A stretch of 64,000 bases of DNA, from contig NC_092675.1 of assembly GCF_964355755.1 (NCBI RefSeq), forward strand, positions 26,700,412 through 26,764,411, written 5' to 3'. Each line of letters opens with the position of its first letter. The first letter of the stretch is position 1. The notes below the pieces were generated by a model that saw nothing but the letters and a program-made list of their open reading frames with translations, had not been told where the DNA came from and did no database searches. Origin of the DNA: Antedon mediterranea. Taxonomy: Eukaryota; Echinodermata; Crinoidea; Comatulida; Antedonidae. Positions 1 to 11,500 of this stretch are shown piece by piece. A program made the position numbers and the translations under genes.

Positions 1-102
1 CACATGATAGTTGATGGACGCTACCAGAACACTAAGGACATTATGGGCAACTCGACAGACAATAACGAGGCAAGCAAGAGAATAAAGGAATATACAGATT
101 GA
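1..102 (+). CDS. Possible 3' end of a protein-coding gene entering from the left
   Basis: Frame 1 is open from the first base to a TGA at 100-102, giving about 33 residues (ends ...ASKRIKEYTD). Base composition is visibly richer in G and C than the following DNA, which drops at once into AT-rich, stop-rich sequence, as expected at the end of a last coding exon. An AATAAA lies about 550 bases downstream. I do not recognise the protein, and 34 codons are too few for a family call. It could be a chance open stretch. Confidence 0.35.
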   Translation, partial: HMIVDGRYQNTKDIMGNSTDNNEASKRIKEYTD

Positions 103-654
103 CAGACAAACAGACAGAGAGGTAGAATGTACTATAACTAGAAGAAAGTAATGTTAGTTCTATATGGTGCAAGATTTGCTTCTTAGATTTGTTAATTAAC
201 AGTAATAGTGAATTTGCTCAGTAAAAATTCAATTTTTTTTTTAGAATGAAAGTAAAACAATAGGGATAATTGGCTGTGGTCATGTTTCAAAGTGAGTTAA
301 GAGTTGTCAGAACAATTTAGACAATCTGATAACTTAACCACATAACAATCCTAGAAATTAGGAACTCTTTTGCCATTTTTTTCTGACTGTAGGCAATATA
401 ATAGTTTTAAAACTGATGTTCACAACTCGTATGTACAAATTCAATTCAATCATCCTATTTTATTTTAATTTTTTGTTACCTTTTTCGACCAAGTCAAGTG
501 TGTTTTCTGACTGATAATTCCGTCATGCTCATACAAGTAATACTGTATGTATTAGATATTTTCATTCTCATCCCACTGTTAGCTAAACTACCTCTAATGC
601 TTTTTGATGTTTTCAAACATGAATTGAAGGGGTACTTTTTTACATAATTTCAGG

Positions 655-660
655 AATAAA
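655..660 (+). promoter_or_regulatory. Candidate polyadenylation signal AATAAA
   Basis: First canonical AATAAA on the + strand after the putative stop at 100-102. The spacing suits a 3' UTR of about 0.55 kb. The hexamer is common by chance in such AT-rich DNA, so this is only positional support. Confidence 0.25.
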
Positions 661-783
661 TACAATATATTAAGAATAACATATTCATATATTTTAATTC
701 AATGCAAAGTTTGGGCATAGAGTTCAAATGTTTTTAATAATGATAAATAGCAAGCACACTATTAGATAGCTAATGTTGTTGCA

Positions 784-1123
784 TTAAGTGCCCGTTTACA
801 CTAGGACGATAAAGATTGACGATAAGTAGATAAACATACATTTTTCTGATATAAAACAAAATAAATTGGAAAAGTTTTCATTCTAGCACTATAGGATAAT
901 CAAATGACGTCAGGATCAATAAAAAAAAAAAAAATTGTTATATTGTCACGATATTAATGCTCTATCATGACATTATTTGATTAGACATGTGAAAATATTA
1001 TTTTTATCAAAGGCTAGTTCTAGGATAAAAACTTTTTAGATTTCTTTTGTTTCATGTATAAAAAATATTATATATATTTATCTATAGTCGATCGTTATCG
1101 TCCTAGTGTAACTGGGCTTTTAA
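784..1123. mobile_element. MITE family F, TTAA-flanked
   Basis: TTAA at 784-787 and 1120-1123 bounds an element of about 330 bp. Its ends are inverted copies: the left reads TTAAGTGCCCGTTTACACTA and then GGACGATAA. The right end on the other strand reads AAGCCCAGTTACACTAGGAC and then GATAA. The interior is AT-rich and carries no ORF. TTAA target duplication is typical of piggyBac-like transposition, so it is probably a non-autonomous element. Confidence 0.7.
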
Positions 1124-1990
1124 ACTGTATTGGCTGGAGGTAGGTCATAATCTAGTTTAGATTCAATTATTACATAAATGTAGTGTCATAATTTTAAGTT
1201 TATATTAAAATCTGGGCATTATGTGTGTATTTGCAGTGGACAGATGTGTCAAGCTGTAAGATGATATTCAAGATTTAATCTCTTTATTCTAAAATTCAGA
1301 TTCACTTGGCTGTTTAAAAATGACAGCCTTTTAAAAATTGCCAGAATGTTTTAAAATGTGTTTTCTAAATCGGTTGTCTATTTTTTGTATTAGAAACAAT
1401 TTAGTGTAATGTATTTCCTGCCAATTAACAGTTTTTAAATATAATTGTAATGTATTGATTGGTTGGATACAAATAATGATGTATAGGAATATTTATTGTG
1501 AAGAATTTAAAGATTTCTCTGTGCTCTATTTTTATATTTTTTAACAAACAAAAGATGAGTGATTTTTTCTAAATATTGCATTTAATTGCATTATGTTTTT
1601 CAAACGTTTGAATTTGCAAAATTAAAGATAAGAAGATTGTTAAATAATATTTTTACTCCCAGCCAAACCCTCTTGGGTGTTAGTTATATATTTATTATAT
1701 TACATTGTCTTTTATTGGCGTACTGTTACTTAAATTAGGGAAGTATTTGTTCCTTTTTATAGACACAAACGTAAATCTAAATTTTATGATATTTTTATTT
1801 ATTTTTAAATACTTACTATCAAATTAAAGTTTATTCACATATTAAACTACGGTTGTTACAGTATAAAGCTTGCTTCTCACTAGGAAATCATAAATGGATC
1901 AGTTGCTTGTGATTGGTCAAGCTTGTTTTGTGTCCAATACCCCTTTTGCATCACCTAGTTAAACTCTGGAGTTTTACACACACAATTTTG

Positions 1991-2144
1991 TTAAGCTCTG
2001 TCTACACTATCCAAAGGTTATGTGAAAAAAAAAATTGAATGTGCCCATATATAGACATGATGATAATTTGGGAATATCACTATCATATTTGGGCACATCA
2101 TGCTTTTTTTTCCAAACTTATTTGATAATGCAGACAGAGATTTA
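1991..2144. mobile_element. MITE family A copy 1
   Basis: Left end TTAAGCTCTGTCTACACTA, right end an inverted near-copy (...GATAATGCAGACAGAGATTTAG). The interior holds the family hallmark of alternating 'cccatatat.gacatgatgat' and 'atatcactatcatatttgggcacatca' segments. About 150 bp, no coding capacity. An apparent 64-codon ORF at 2100-2294 starts inside it and is not a gene. Confidence 0.75.
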
Positions 2145-2971
2145 GGCAATATGAAAGGGGTACTAGGGGGAAACCTTTTATTGTACTGTCCAGTAATTAT
2201 AAATATAAATCTGTCCTTATTTTATTGTGTATACACAACCCAAAATTCACAGCACAGTCTGAGCTTGGGATTTCGTGCACTATTTAAAATTTAAATATTT
2301 TACCAACAGAAAATATTTAACTATATAAATACTGTATATAATAAATCAACATATTTATTATACAGTATTTAAAAAATTAAATACTTGTTTTTAATTGGCA
2401 ATTATGTGATGTATATCGACTGATAATTGAAAAAAAATAGAAGAAATATACCTACCATTTTGTGATGAGGCTACTGTACGAAAATATTCTGATTAACTAT
2501 TAGTACTTTGTTCCTCTTGTTTAATTTACAAGATAAATATATTTCGTTGTTGTATTCATTTTATGATGTTCGTAACATGTTATGGTTGTTGTAATTTCTA
2601 AATATAATTCTATCACAGGTAACAGTGAGATTCAAAGCTGCATAATCATGTTTAGTATCAAATTTATTAATTTATAGATCAATTTTTCGAATGTTATTAT
2701 TTGTATTCAGTATTTTGAAATGTATTATTAATGAAAGTTTAATTAATATGTGAATATTATTGAATGTTTTTGTTTACATTTTATGTTATAGGTACAATAA
2801 TATATATATTTTTGCTTTCAATGCAATAGTGGTGTAATGTATTAAAAAATCTTTTATCTTATGAACATTTTTGTATGGTGAGTTAAAATTATTTTATTTG
2901 TAAATGTTGTATGAAAGTGAATGAATACCCAAAAAAAGTAGATGTTGTACCTCAATACAAGGAATTGTCAT

Positions 2972-3301
2972 GTGATTGCGGGGTGCCCTCGCAATCATCT
3001 TTTGACAGCTTGAGTCTCTCCTCCACATCTCAAGCTCCTTCTCAAGCTGTCAACTGATCAACACGGCAGTTTTGAAGAGTAAAAAATTCAACTTTGTAGG
3101 CAATTGGTTAGTGTTATCTACGTCACAGCCAATCACCATGCCAGCCTTATCAAACTCAAACCGCAGCTCCTATCCTGCGACTGAACCAGTCTCAAGGTAT
3201 GTTCAGATTCACAGCGTTAGTTTTATTATCTAACATAAGGCGTACGATAATCTGTGGAGTTGAGGTGTTCAAGCTCAACGATCAACACATTTCAACTCCA
3301 C
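2972..3301. repeat. Cluster of hairpin-forming inverted repeats in a GC-richer island
   Basis: Three perfect short inverted repeats follow one another. TGATTGCG (2972-2979) pairs with 2990-2997. TTGACAGCTTGAG (3002-3014) pairs with 3041-3053. GTGGAGTTGA (3254-3263) pairs with 3292-3301. The block is GC-richer than its surroundings and has no ORF. It may be a decayed transposable element or a structured transcript; I cannot tell which. Confidence 0.5.
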
Positions 3302-4594
3302 CCACATCTCGGCAAAGCATATTGACTAAATAAATAAAACTCGTACATTTTTTACAAGTGCAAAAAAATTTATTATCACTATTCAAATTATATTCAGCAC
3401 ATAGACTAACACAAATATATACACAACATACACCCCTAAACAGGAATGGAACATTCCACTATACAATGTGAAAACAAGTTATACCTCAGCCTCCTCAACA
3501 CTAAACACTTTTCTAGGTAAGATTTATATTGTACTGTATAATTGTATAACCCATAACCCCCCGAAAACGAATGGTACAATCCACTATACAATGTAAAAAT
3601 TTCAATACTTAACCACTTATTACAATTGTATTTTAAAATGTGTATAATAAACCAGAAAATGTTAAACAGAGCAGGGAGTTGTAAATTAGTTTATTTTTAT
3701 ATAGCAATTCACTGCAAAGAAAATTTTCTGCATAAATTTCCTCAACAAAAGATAAAAATCTGCAGAAACTGAATAACGCTTTAAAAGAACATTACATTGA
3801 TGTGAAACAAAGTCATTGTCAAGTAACTGGGTCAATGAAATCCCATTACAATAAATCACCATAAGAAATACAGCACATTGCAAAAATTGTCTCATTTTAA
3901 ATTCAGCTACTACATTCTCAACATATCATTGATGGTCATTTTTACATGTTCAGATGTTAAACCACAATCATTGTGTCCAATAATTACACCTGCTAAAGTT
4001 GTGTTCACACCAAATATTACAGCTTGTTTGATCGTTATTGTATATTATATAAACTATGATACATCAATTTCAATGTACCTTATAAACCACTATACCACCA
4101 ACAAATAATTCAAATCACATTTTAACTTAATTATGTATTTTAAATTCAATTTTTTATCTATTTATCAAGCATTTACCACATTATATATATATAATTTTTA
4201 AAATGGAAAAAAATACTAATTTTCTTGAGGATGGTGTACAAGCTTATAAATTCACAATTTGGTAAAAATACCACTGATACAATAATACACCACTTTTACT
4301 GTATGTATGCATCCAATTCTATATATAAATTTGTTAAAACTTGTTGTGGCTGAAATCAAAATACCCAATAATTTGAATACACAATTGTTTTTGTTATTTC
4401 AGTTGTTCAGTCAAATAAAAGTTTATTTACTCAATTGGCCCACACATACACCCTTAAAATATTACATTTCACTACAGATGTTTGCATTAAAGTTTTAAAT
4501 GGTAAAATTTCTAGAAAAACAAGACAATATTTATCAAATATTATATAGTTTGCTGGTCACAAGTAGCCATTCCTGATATTAATATTAAAATAAA

Positions 4595-5032
4595 GAGAAA
4601 TTGAACTTTTGACACGACAGTGTGAATTTCAATTGTTAGTAATGCATTAACATACAGTCATAATATTATGCTGACATTTTGTACATGCTAGGGTCTGAAC
4701 ATGTCAATTTATTCTATTGCATAACACATTATGTTTATATGCCACAAGTCTTTAATTATTGTTTCTTTTTAGATAGACGTTTTGAACCATTTCAGTTATG
4801 AAGAGAAATTTAGACTCTTGACATGACAGTGAGAATTGCAATGGTTAGAGTATGTAATGCATTAACATACAGTCATAATATTATGCTGAAATTTTGTACA
4901 TGCTAGGGTCTGAACATATCAAAATTATACTATTGTCATAACTATACTGTACATTATGTCATTTTGTTCTACACTACAAGTATTGTGTTTCTTTTTATGT
5001 AGCACCACCAGCAGGTGTTTTGAACCAGCTCA
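4595..5032. repeat. Two-copy tandem duplication, about 208-bp unit
   Basis: Unit 1 starts at 4595 and unit 2 at 4803. Both contain 'gagaaatt', 'cttgacatgacagtg', 'aatgcattaacatacagtca', 'taatattatgctga', 'ttttgtacatgctagggtc' and end with 'ttttgaacca'. Divergence is modest, with small indels. Noncoding, downstream of the CCSER stop; it may lie in that gene's 3' UTR. Confidence 0.8.
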
Positions 5033-6180
5033 GTAGAATTATGACACGCCGTGTGTGCCCAAATATTTTCTTTCATGAATAATATTCTGAATGTATTGTT
5101 ATCTAGAACCTTGACTACGCTTCAACCAGTTTATTCAGTTATTTTATACAATTTTTCTTGTTAAATCATACTCACTGTTTACTGACTTCTACATTGAAAG
5201 ATAGTAAAATCATACATTTTTACAGTAAATGTACTGCAGTAACTGCAGTAAAATAATGTTACCATGATCCCTAAGTTTAGTATAAAGTGATTAAAAATAG
5301 GAAATTTGTTCAAAATAGTATAACCTGACCACCAAAGTATCTGAAGACATGCAAAAGCACTGATTTAGCAATTGGCAGCATTTACCTGTTAAAATTAACT
5401 TAATTTTACAAAAAAAATAAATATCTAAAAAGCAATTGCACCATTCAAATAAACAAAATATTATGTAATAAATTTACAATCATGGAATGCTTATCAAAAT
5501 ACATAAAATTACGAGACAAAACGAGAAATTACTAATTAAATTAGTTTGCGATTATTCACAAACAGAATTGTTCATTTTACAGTGTCCAAATATAAAGGTC
5601 CATACAGATAAAAGAGTAGACAAACAGTTAGAAAAATGCAGGAATATCAACTCATAGTATTAAAATTGTCTTGTATTTTTCAATTAGTGCTCTAACCAAG
5701 TTTGTGCTTTTCTTAATCATAAATGAAATCCCATCGGAACCCTCAGTTAAATTAATTGGCACCATGTCTAAAACCTCTATAATATTGTCTGAAATGTTTA
5801 AATAAATTAAAGTACTGTGTATATAAAATGTAGTGTAAAACACTTTAAAATAAGTGTTATTCAGAGACGTTACTGTAGTATATGTTCACACCAAGATGTT
5901 AGCTCATGTTAGCATCAAAGTGATAAAACGTGTCCTTGTAGTCCATGAGATGTGAGAAAGGATCGTTATTAAGTCAATATAATCATAACTACAATACAAT
6001 TATTGATTTTAACTTCAGAAACTTATCTAACTCTTATTAAAAATGTATTGAAACATAACCCTATATATATTTTTAATAAAATATAATGTTTCAGTTACCT
6101 GGTGAAATAACAGATAACAGAAAATGTTACCATTAAAAAGCCTGGTTCAAGTAATTCATAGGCATGGTAAAGTATTGATC

Positions 6181-6331
6181 TAAAGCTCTGTGTACACTAG
6201 CAAACTTTATGTGAACAAATGTGCCCATATATGGACATGATGATGTCATATCACTGCCATATTTGAGCATATCACTACCATATTTGGGCATATCACACTT
6301 TTTGTGTCAAACTAGTTTGATAGTGTAGAGA
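6181..6331. mobile_element. MITE family A copy 2
   Basis: Left end TAAAGCTCTGTGTACACTA, right end 'ctagtttgatagtgtaga', with the outer bases of the right end lost. The interior has an extra 'catatttgagcatatcactac' repeat, so it is an internally expanded copy. The right end abuts 'ttgagttcaattccaccca', which resembles the B-box region of a tRNA-derived SINE. Confidence 0.7.
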
Positions 6332-7523
6332 TTCTTGAGTTCAATTCCACCCAAGATAAACGTGAAATGTATATTTGCGAATTCTGGACACTGCATACAT
6401 GCATCATAATATACTCATTCCTAAAAATGACATTTACAGTATTAAAAATCGGAAAAATGTCAATTTCTTCCTTCCTATTGTAAGAACCTGTCAAATCATG
6501 TGTTATATTATAGTTTTTACAGTACAGTATAATATTTTATTGTCTTAGTTTTGACATGACATGAGTAATGATTTATTACACTTTAAATGTTTATCTGTCT
6601 TAAATATATCATTGAAAGTGTTATAATCTGTGTACAATTAACATACACAACATCTTGCTTATATTACCAAATTACCTCTATTGAATTACGACTTTAATGT
6701 GGTAGTTTGATCGAAATATAATTCAAACAAATACAGCAATTTGAGGAGTAATTATCAGGTTTAGATTCATATTAATAAACGAACTGTTAATTAACCATTT
6801 GATACATTGCAATGAAAGCTGTATATATCACCTACTACTAGATTTACCTCAGACATCAAGCATTTGTTTCATATCAATCACCATTGCATTTGCGGTATAG
6901 ATCCATTTCTGCGGCATTAAAAGCGAGGATTTTGGATTAATATCAAATTTATTACAATTTGTAATTCTACAGATGGTCTAGAATATGTTAATGAGTTATT
7001 GCTTTTTGGGAATAATTCTAAATTTAAAAACATATATTTTAGTATTTTACCACTTAATAGGAATATCCCATAGGAGGAGTTCTACCGTAATTTAAATATA
7101 TGCAAAATAAACAATTTTATCATTACAATATAATTCAATGATTAGTTTTGGTTCCAAAGTTTAATAATTTAATGATTTTTAATAAGACGACATAGTTTTT
7201 AGGAATGAAAGGAAACGTATTCACTGTTCTAGCATATTTGTTATGAATATTATTCCTTCATACATGGACAAAATGAGTAAATTAAGCTCTCAGGAAGTCC
7301 TGATTCTCATAAATTGAATAACAAACTAATATTGTATCCAATTTGAGAATATGACAATGCAATAATAAGATAGCAATTCCCTCTGGCAGATGTCTCTTAA
7401 TTATGTAATTCCTCCGACAGTGGTCTAATTTTTTTATCCAATCAAATAAAGTAGTACATATTGTATTGTCATGATTACATTGTTTAACATGGTTTATCCA
7501 AATACATAAAATAAAAACTAATT

Positions 7524-8561
7524 TCATGGTTGGTTAGTTTTCCGTGATGGTATTCCTGTACTGCGCGCAATTCTTGATTTTGGTGCAGGTATTCGGGAGA
7601 AGCCTTCCATCCCTCCGCTTAACGGTCGTTCAGTCTTTGGAGAGTTTGGTTTCTTAATTTTACCAGCTTGTTTTTTGGTGTCGGTTTCAGCGAGATTCTC
7701 CTCTGATTTGTTACCATTTTTTATCTGTGTATTGTTCTCTAATCCGTTTTGTAAATGATCATGATTACCGTTCAGAGAAGAAACGTTTTCATTCGACAAA
7801 CTCTTTGACGTTTTTTTAATGAATCCTGGTGCCATGAGTTTTGATTTTGATTTCTGTTTCACCATCACTGGTTCATCAGTCTTTGAAGATTCTAAACCTT
7901 TCCCAAACTGCTGCTCTAGTGTTTGATCAGAATATCGTTTCTCTGCCCTATTACCATTCTCCTCCTTGTTCACATTAACCTTTGACGGTGGAACAAGCTT
8001 TGATCTCGATGTCGATGTCGTGAGAGACTGCGATTGGTTGCCTGATCCACTTTTTGAAGACGTGTTAATGTCTTCGTCAGATTTTGCCTGGTTTCCGTTA
8101 TACGACACTGTATGTGCGCCCAGTTTGGTAAGGGTGTTACTTTTCGGTAGTCTCGACTGTGGCAATTTTGATTTTGGTTTTGCCGCCTCTCCTGATGAAC
8201 TTGGTGATTCCTGAATATTGGTGCTGTCGCTAGGAGATTTAGTCGAGCTAGGCCTTGGTTGTTGTTCCTTGACTTGTTCTGGTGTTGGCTTCGCTGTTGA
8301 ATGGAGCTGTCTTGGCGGCTGTATCTGCCTTGATTTGCCACCTGGAGCCTGTAAAAGGTTTGGCTTAGGAGAGTCTTCTGTTGGGGAAACTTTAACTGGT
8401 TTTGGTAGTTTGTTCTCTGGAGATAGAGGTTGTTCTGGCAGCTTGATTTTCTTGGGTGACTTAGGGCTTTCCACTTTTGGTTGCTGTTGTTGACTTTCCA
8501 ATTTGGTTGGTGACAATGGTATGATCTGTTCAGGTTTAGCTGATGGGTAACTTTCAGGAAT
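7524..8561 (-). CDS. CCSER: CCSER last coding exon with C-terminal SxIP motifs (residues 723-1067)
   Basis: Acceptor CTTTACAG|ATTCCT at 8561; reads in phase 0 to TGA at 7526-7524. It encodes 345 residues rich in Ser, Pro, Lys, Asn and Gln, with no globular domain. Near the C-terminus are SRIP (1044-1047) and TGIP (1057-1060) in a basic context (PAPKSRIARSTGIPSRK). That is the S/T-x-I-P signature by which microtubule plus-end proteins bind EB1. Open frames on other strands over this exon are shadows of it. Confidence 0.85.
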   Translation of the reverse strand: MPESYPSAKPEQIIPLSPTKLESQQQQPKVESPKSPKKIKLPEQPLSPENKLPKPVKVSPTEDSPKPNLLQAPGGKSRQIQPPRQLHSTAKPTPEQVKEQQPRPSSTKSPSDSTNIQESPSSSGEAAKPKSKLPQSRLPKSNTLTKLGAHTVSYNGNQAKSDEDINTSSKSGSGNQSQSLTTSTSRSKLVPPSKVNVNKEENGNRAEKRYSDQTLEQQFGKGLESSKTDEPVMVKQKSKSKLMAPGFIKKTSKSLSNENVSSLNGNHDHLQNGLENNTQIKNGNKSEENLAETDTKKQAGKIKKPNSPKTERPLSGGMEGFSRIPAPKSRIARSTGIPSRKTNQP

Positions 8562-11500
8562 CTGTAAAGAAACAAAACAGCAAAAAAATGAAATTTAAAG
8601 CAATAGAAAATCAACAGAAATACAAAGCCAGGTTGCCTAGACAAATCTTAAAACAAAATGAATTATACCATGCAGGAAGAACTTATTTCTCCATGAGTAC
8701 ACGCAAATACATGAATTTTAAGATTCTATTAGATTCAATATAATTGTTTGTAAATTAAAAAAAATCAATCTTCAATCAGTATTTTTCCTATGATAAACCT
8801 AATTATTTGTTGTGCTTTTATTATCAAGTTTTAAATAAAGTTATACTTTATAACATTTCATACACTGTACTGGAAGAAAAGTTTCAATAACATTAATAAA
8901 ATCCTAATATAATTACAATGTAAATTTTGTTACAAATAATATTAATTTTAACCAATATACACACCTTTTAACAGATTGTTTGTAAAATTATTTAAAACCA
9001 AGACCTGAATTTGTATACTATCTTAAGAATTAAAAGTCTATTTTGTTGTTTTTCTCACCGTAACATGCAATAGTTTTCAGAATGGACATTAACATTCAAT
9101 AGAATAGCATGTCAACCATTGAATATCAACAAATGCAAGGAAATGTCTAAACCTACAAATACAATTGCATGCTTCAAGCAAAAGTTACATTTTCTTCATA
9201 ACATTTTATCATTTTTACTGTAAAAATCTCAAACCTCAAAGAAATGGTTTTCCAAATACACAACCAAAAACAAGTTAATCATAGAATTGATTACTATTTT
9301 ACAGAATTGTAACTTGAATGATTTAAAATAGGCTCTAAATTATTGTAAGAAAAGTATTGTAACCAAAGTAAAAAATATACTTGAAATGATATCAAACTTC
9401 TATAACAACTACTAATGCAATATCAGAGAATTTATATTTTAATATAATAGTTTGAAAGAATATGTCAGACAAATCATACAGAAAATACTCATCTGGAGAC
9501 AGTATAAAAAAGTTATTTTTTCTCGTTTTTGGACAATGCAAGGCTGGTATTCAGTGGCATCTTTTACCAAAAACAGAGCATTACCTTTTTTAATGGAAGC
9601 AGCAGATTAATTTATGTTTAGTTAGGCAGCTAATAGAAAAATGTTGTATTTCAAAACAATTCCCCAATTTCCAGAATAAAAGTTTACTTTTGAACAAATA
9701 ATGAATGTTTCAGATGTGTTGATTGGGAAAATATTTTATTCATTGGAAGCCTGACAGTCGATTGTTCAACAATATTCGATATTCTCCCCAATCAACTCAG
9801 AAACATTCATATGGAATTATTATATTTGTTCTATTGTAGTGTTGTAGTATTTAGGAGAAAATAACATATTTTGACACAACAATAGTTGTTTTTTTGCTAT
9901 AAATAAAAAGCAAACAAAAATTATGTCTGACATATTCTATACTATTTTAGCATTTAATATTATTACACCATTACTGTGCATCCAAGAGCATGTGATAACA
10001 TGACTCATAAAGCATACACATCCCATTCAAAATGAGTCATATGTCTTCCATAAAAAAATATAGAATTTAATAAACAGAAAATGAAGACCAAAACGATTTG
10101 TTTGTATCACATACCGTCCTGTTTTTTTTTAGGGTGAACTTAAATCAAAACTGAAAGTAAAGAATGAATAAATAAAAGATTGATTATAGATAATTAACTA
10201 AACAAAAATAAAATTAATGCAAAATAAAAGATACATTAAAGGTACAGTGCAGTATCAAGAGAATAGAGGTAACTGGGGCTGTGATGATATGTTAGTGAGG
10301 AATAAGATGGGGTGTGAATCTATTAGCAAAGTTCTATTAGTTCTCTGAATGACAATAAATGAAGCTGGCTTCTGGTAATAAACTGTGAATAGATTGTTTT
10401 TATTTATACTGTATTAACCGAGTACACAAATATTCTAGTAACATGCCTGATAAACATTAAGTGTTCTGTGATTTGCAAGGAGTTGGTGGGGAGAGTGAGA
10501 AAAAGGGGGTAGACATACTGTAGTTCATTATCTAACAACAAGAAGGAATACTAAACTACTTTATCTGAAATTTATTAGGATCAATGATTTAACAAATACT
10601 ATATAATAATTACTATATTACTGTATATCCTCTGGTATAATCTCACCTACGTAGAACACGAAATTGGGCTGGGGGCTGGGACTATACCTGGGGAAACCCT
10701 GGTTGAGGAAAAAAAATGATTGGTAAGCATGCTGAGGAAAAAAATGATTGTTATTGCATATCTTGTAAAAAATTATATAAACTGGCTAGAGGCCACTTCC
10801 AGACAAAACGTCAATACTGGGACTTTATACCCGGGGATAATGCCTGTTTGTGATATCATACAAAAAGTAAGGATGGGATTAAACCAGAAGTGGGATTATA
10901 CATGAGGATATGGTAATTCATTTTAAATAATAGTAAAATATTACAGAGATTATACAGAAGGCCAATATTACTTTCTGTCTGCAATGCTAACATCCAAGAT
11001 AGTAAGCACATGACATAGATTTACAACCAAAGTTCTTCATTGTGTGGTGAGATGGATAGCATAATTCACTGTTTTTCAGTCCTTATTATTTCACTGTTTA
11101 TAAGTGTAAACTTCCTCTTTGAAATCCTAAGGGACCTCTGGGTTCACACTATGTGTTTATGTAACCTACAATTCATATAATGTGAATAACATGAACGCTG
11201 GTAGTTTAAATACATTGATGTGGCTTTACTGCAGTTACATGCATCAAAAATATATATTGATGATAATATCAAAACTCCTCAAAAGAAATCATGGTGTCCT
11301 CGAATATCTAAATTTTATTTTCCTAAATAAAAGCATAAAAGCATATTATCAAAGTCGAATACTAATAAACATAATAAAAAATAGTTACTACAAAATAAAA
11401 TGTTTTCTTTGGTACAGTCATAAAAATAATAGGATTCAAATGTTACATTCACAAGTAATCCATATCTTTATTTCCCAATTCAATATTACTAGTAAAGTCT

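Larger units (their letters stand above)
103..7523. other. Gene-free interval between two convergent genes; 3' UTRs and repeats
   Basis: No coding exon recognised. It must hold the 3' UTR of the left-hand + strand gene and that of the minus-strand CCSER gene ending at 7524. Identifiable contents: a TTAA-flanked inverted-repeat element (784-1123), family A MITEs (1991-2144, 6181-6331), a cluster of perfect hairpins (2972-3301) and a two-unit tandem duplication (4595-5032). Right after the second MITE, at about 6336-6360, is a short stretch resembling the 3' part of the tRNA-derived SINE at 41529. The rest is AT-rich with no recognised content. Confidence 0.6.

Noticed and set aside
7966-8493. 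Plus-strand ORFs of 82 and 91 codons
   Set aside because: They are antisense shadows of the Ser/Pro-rich last exon of CCSER.
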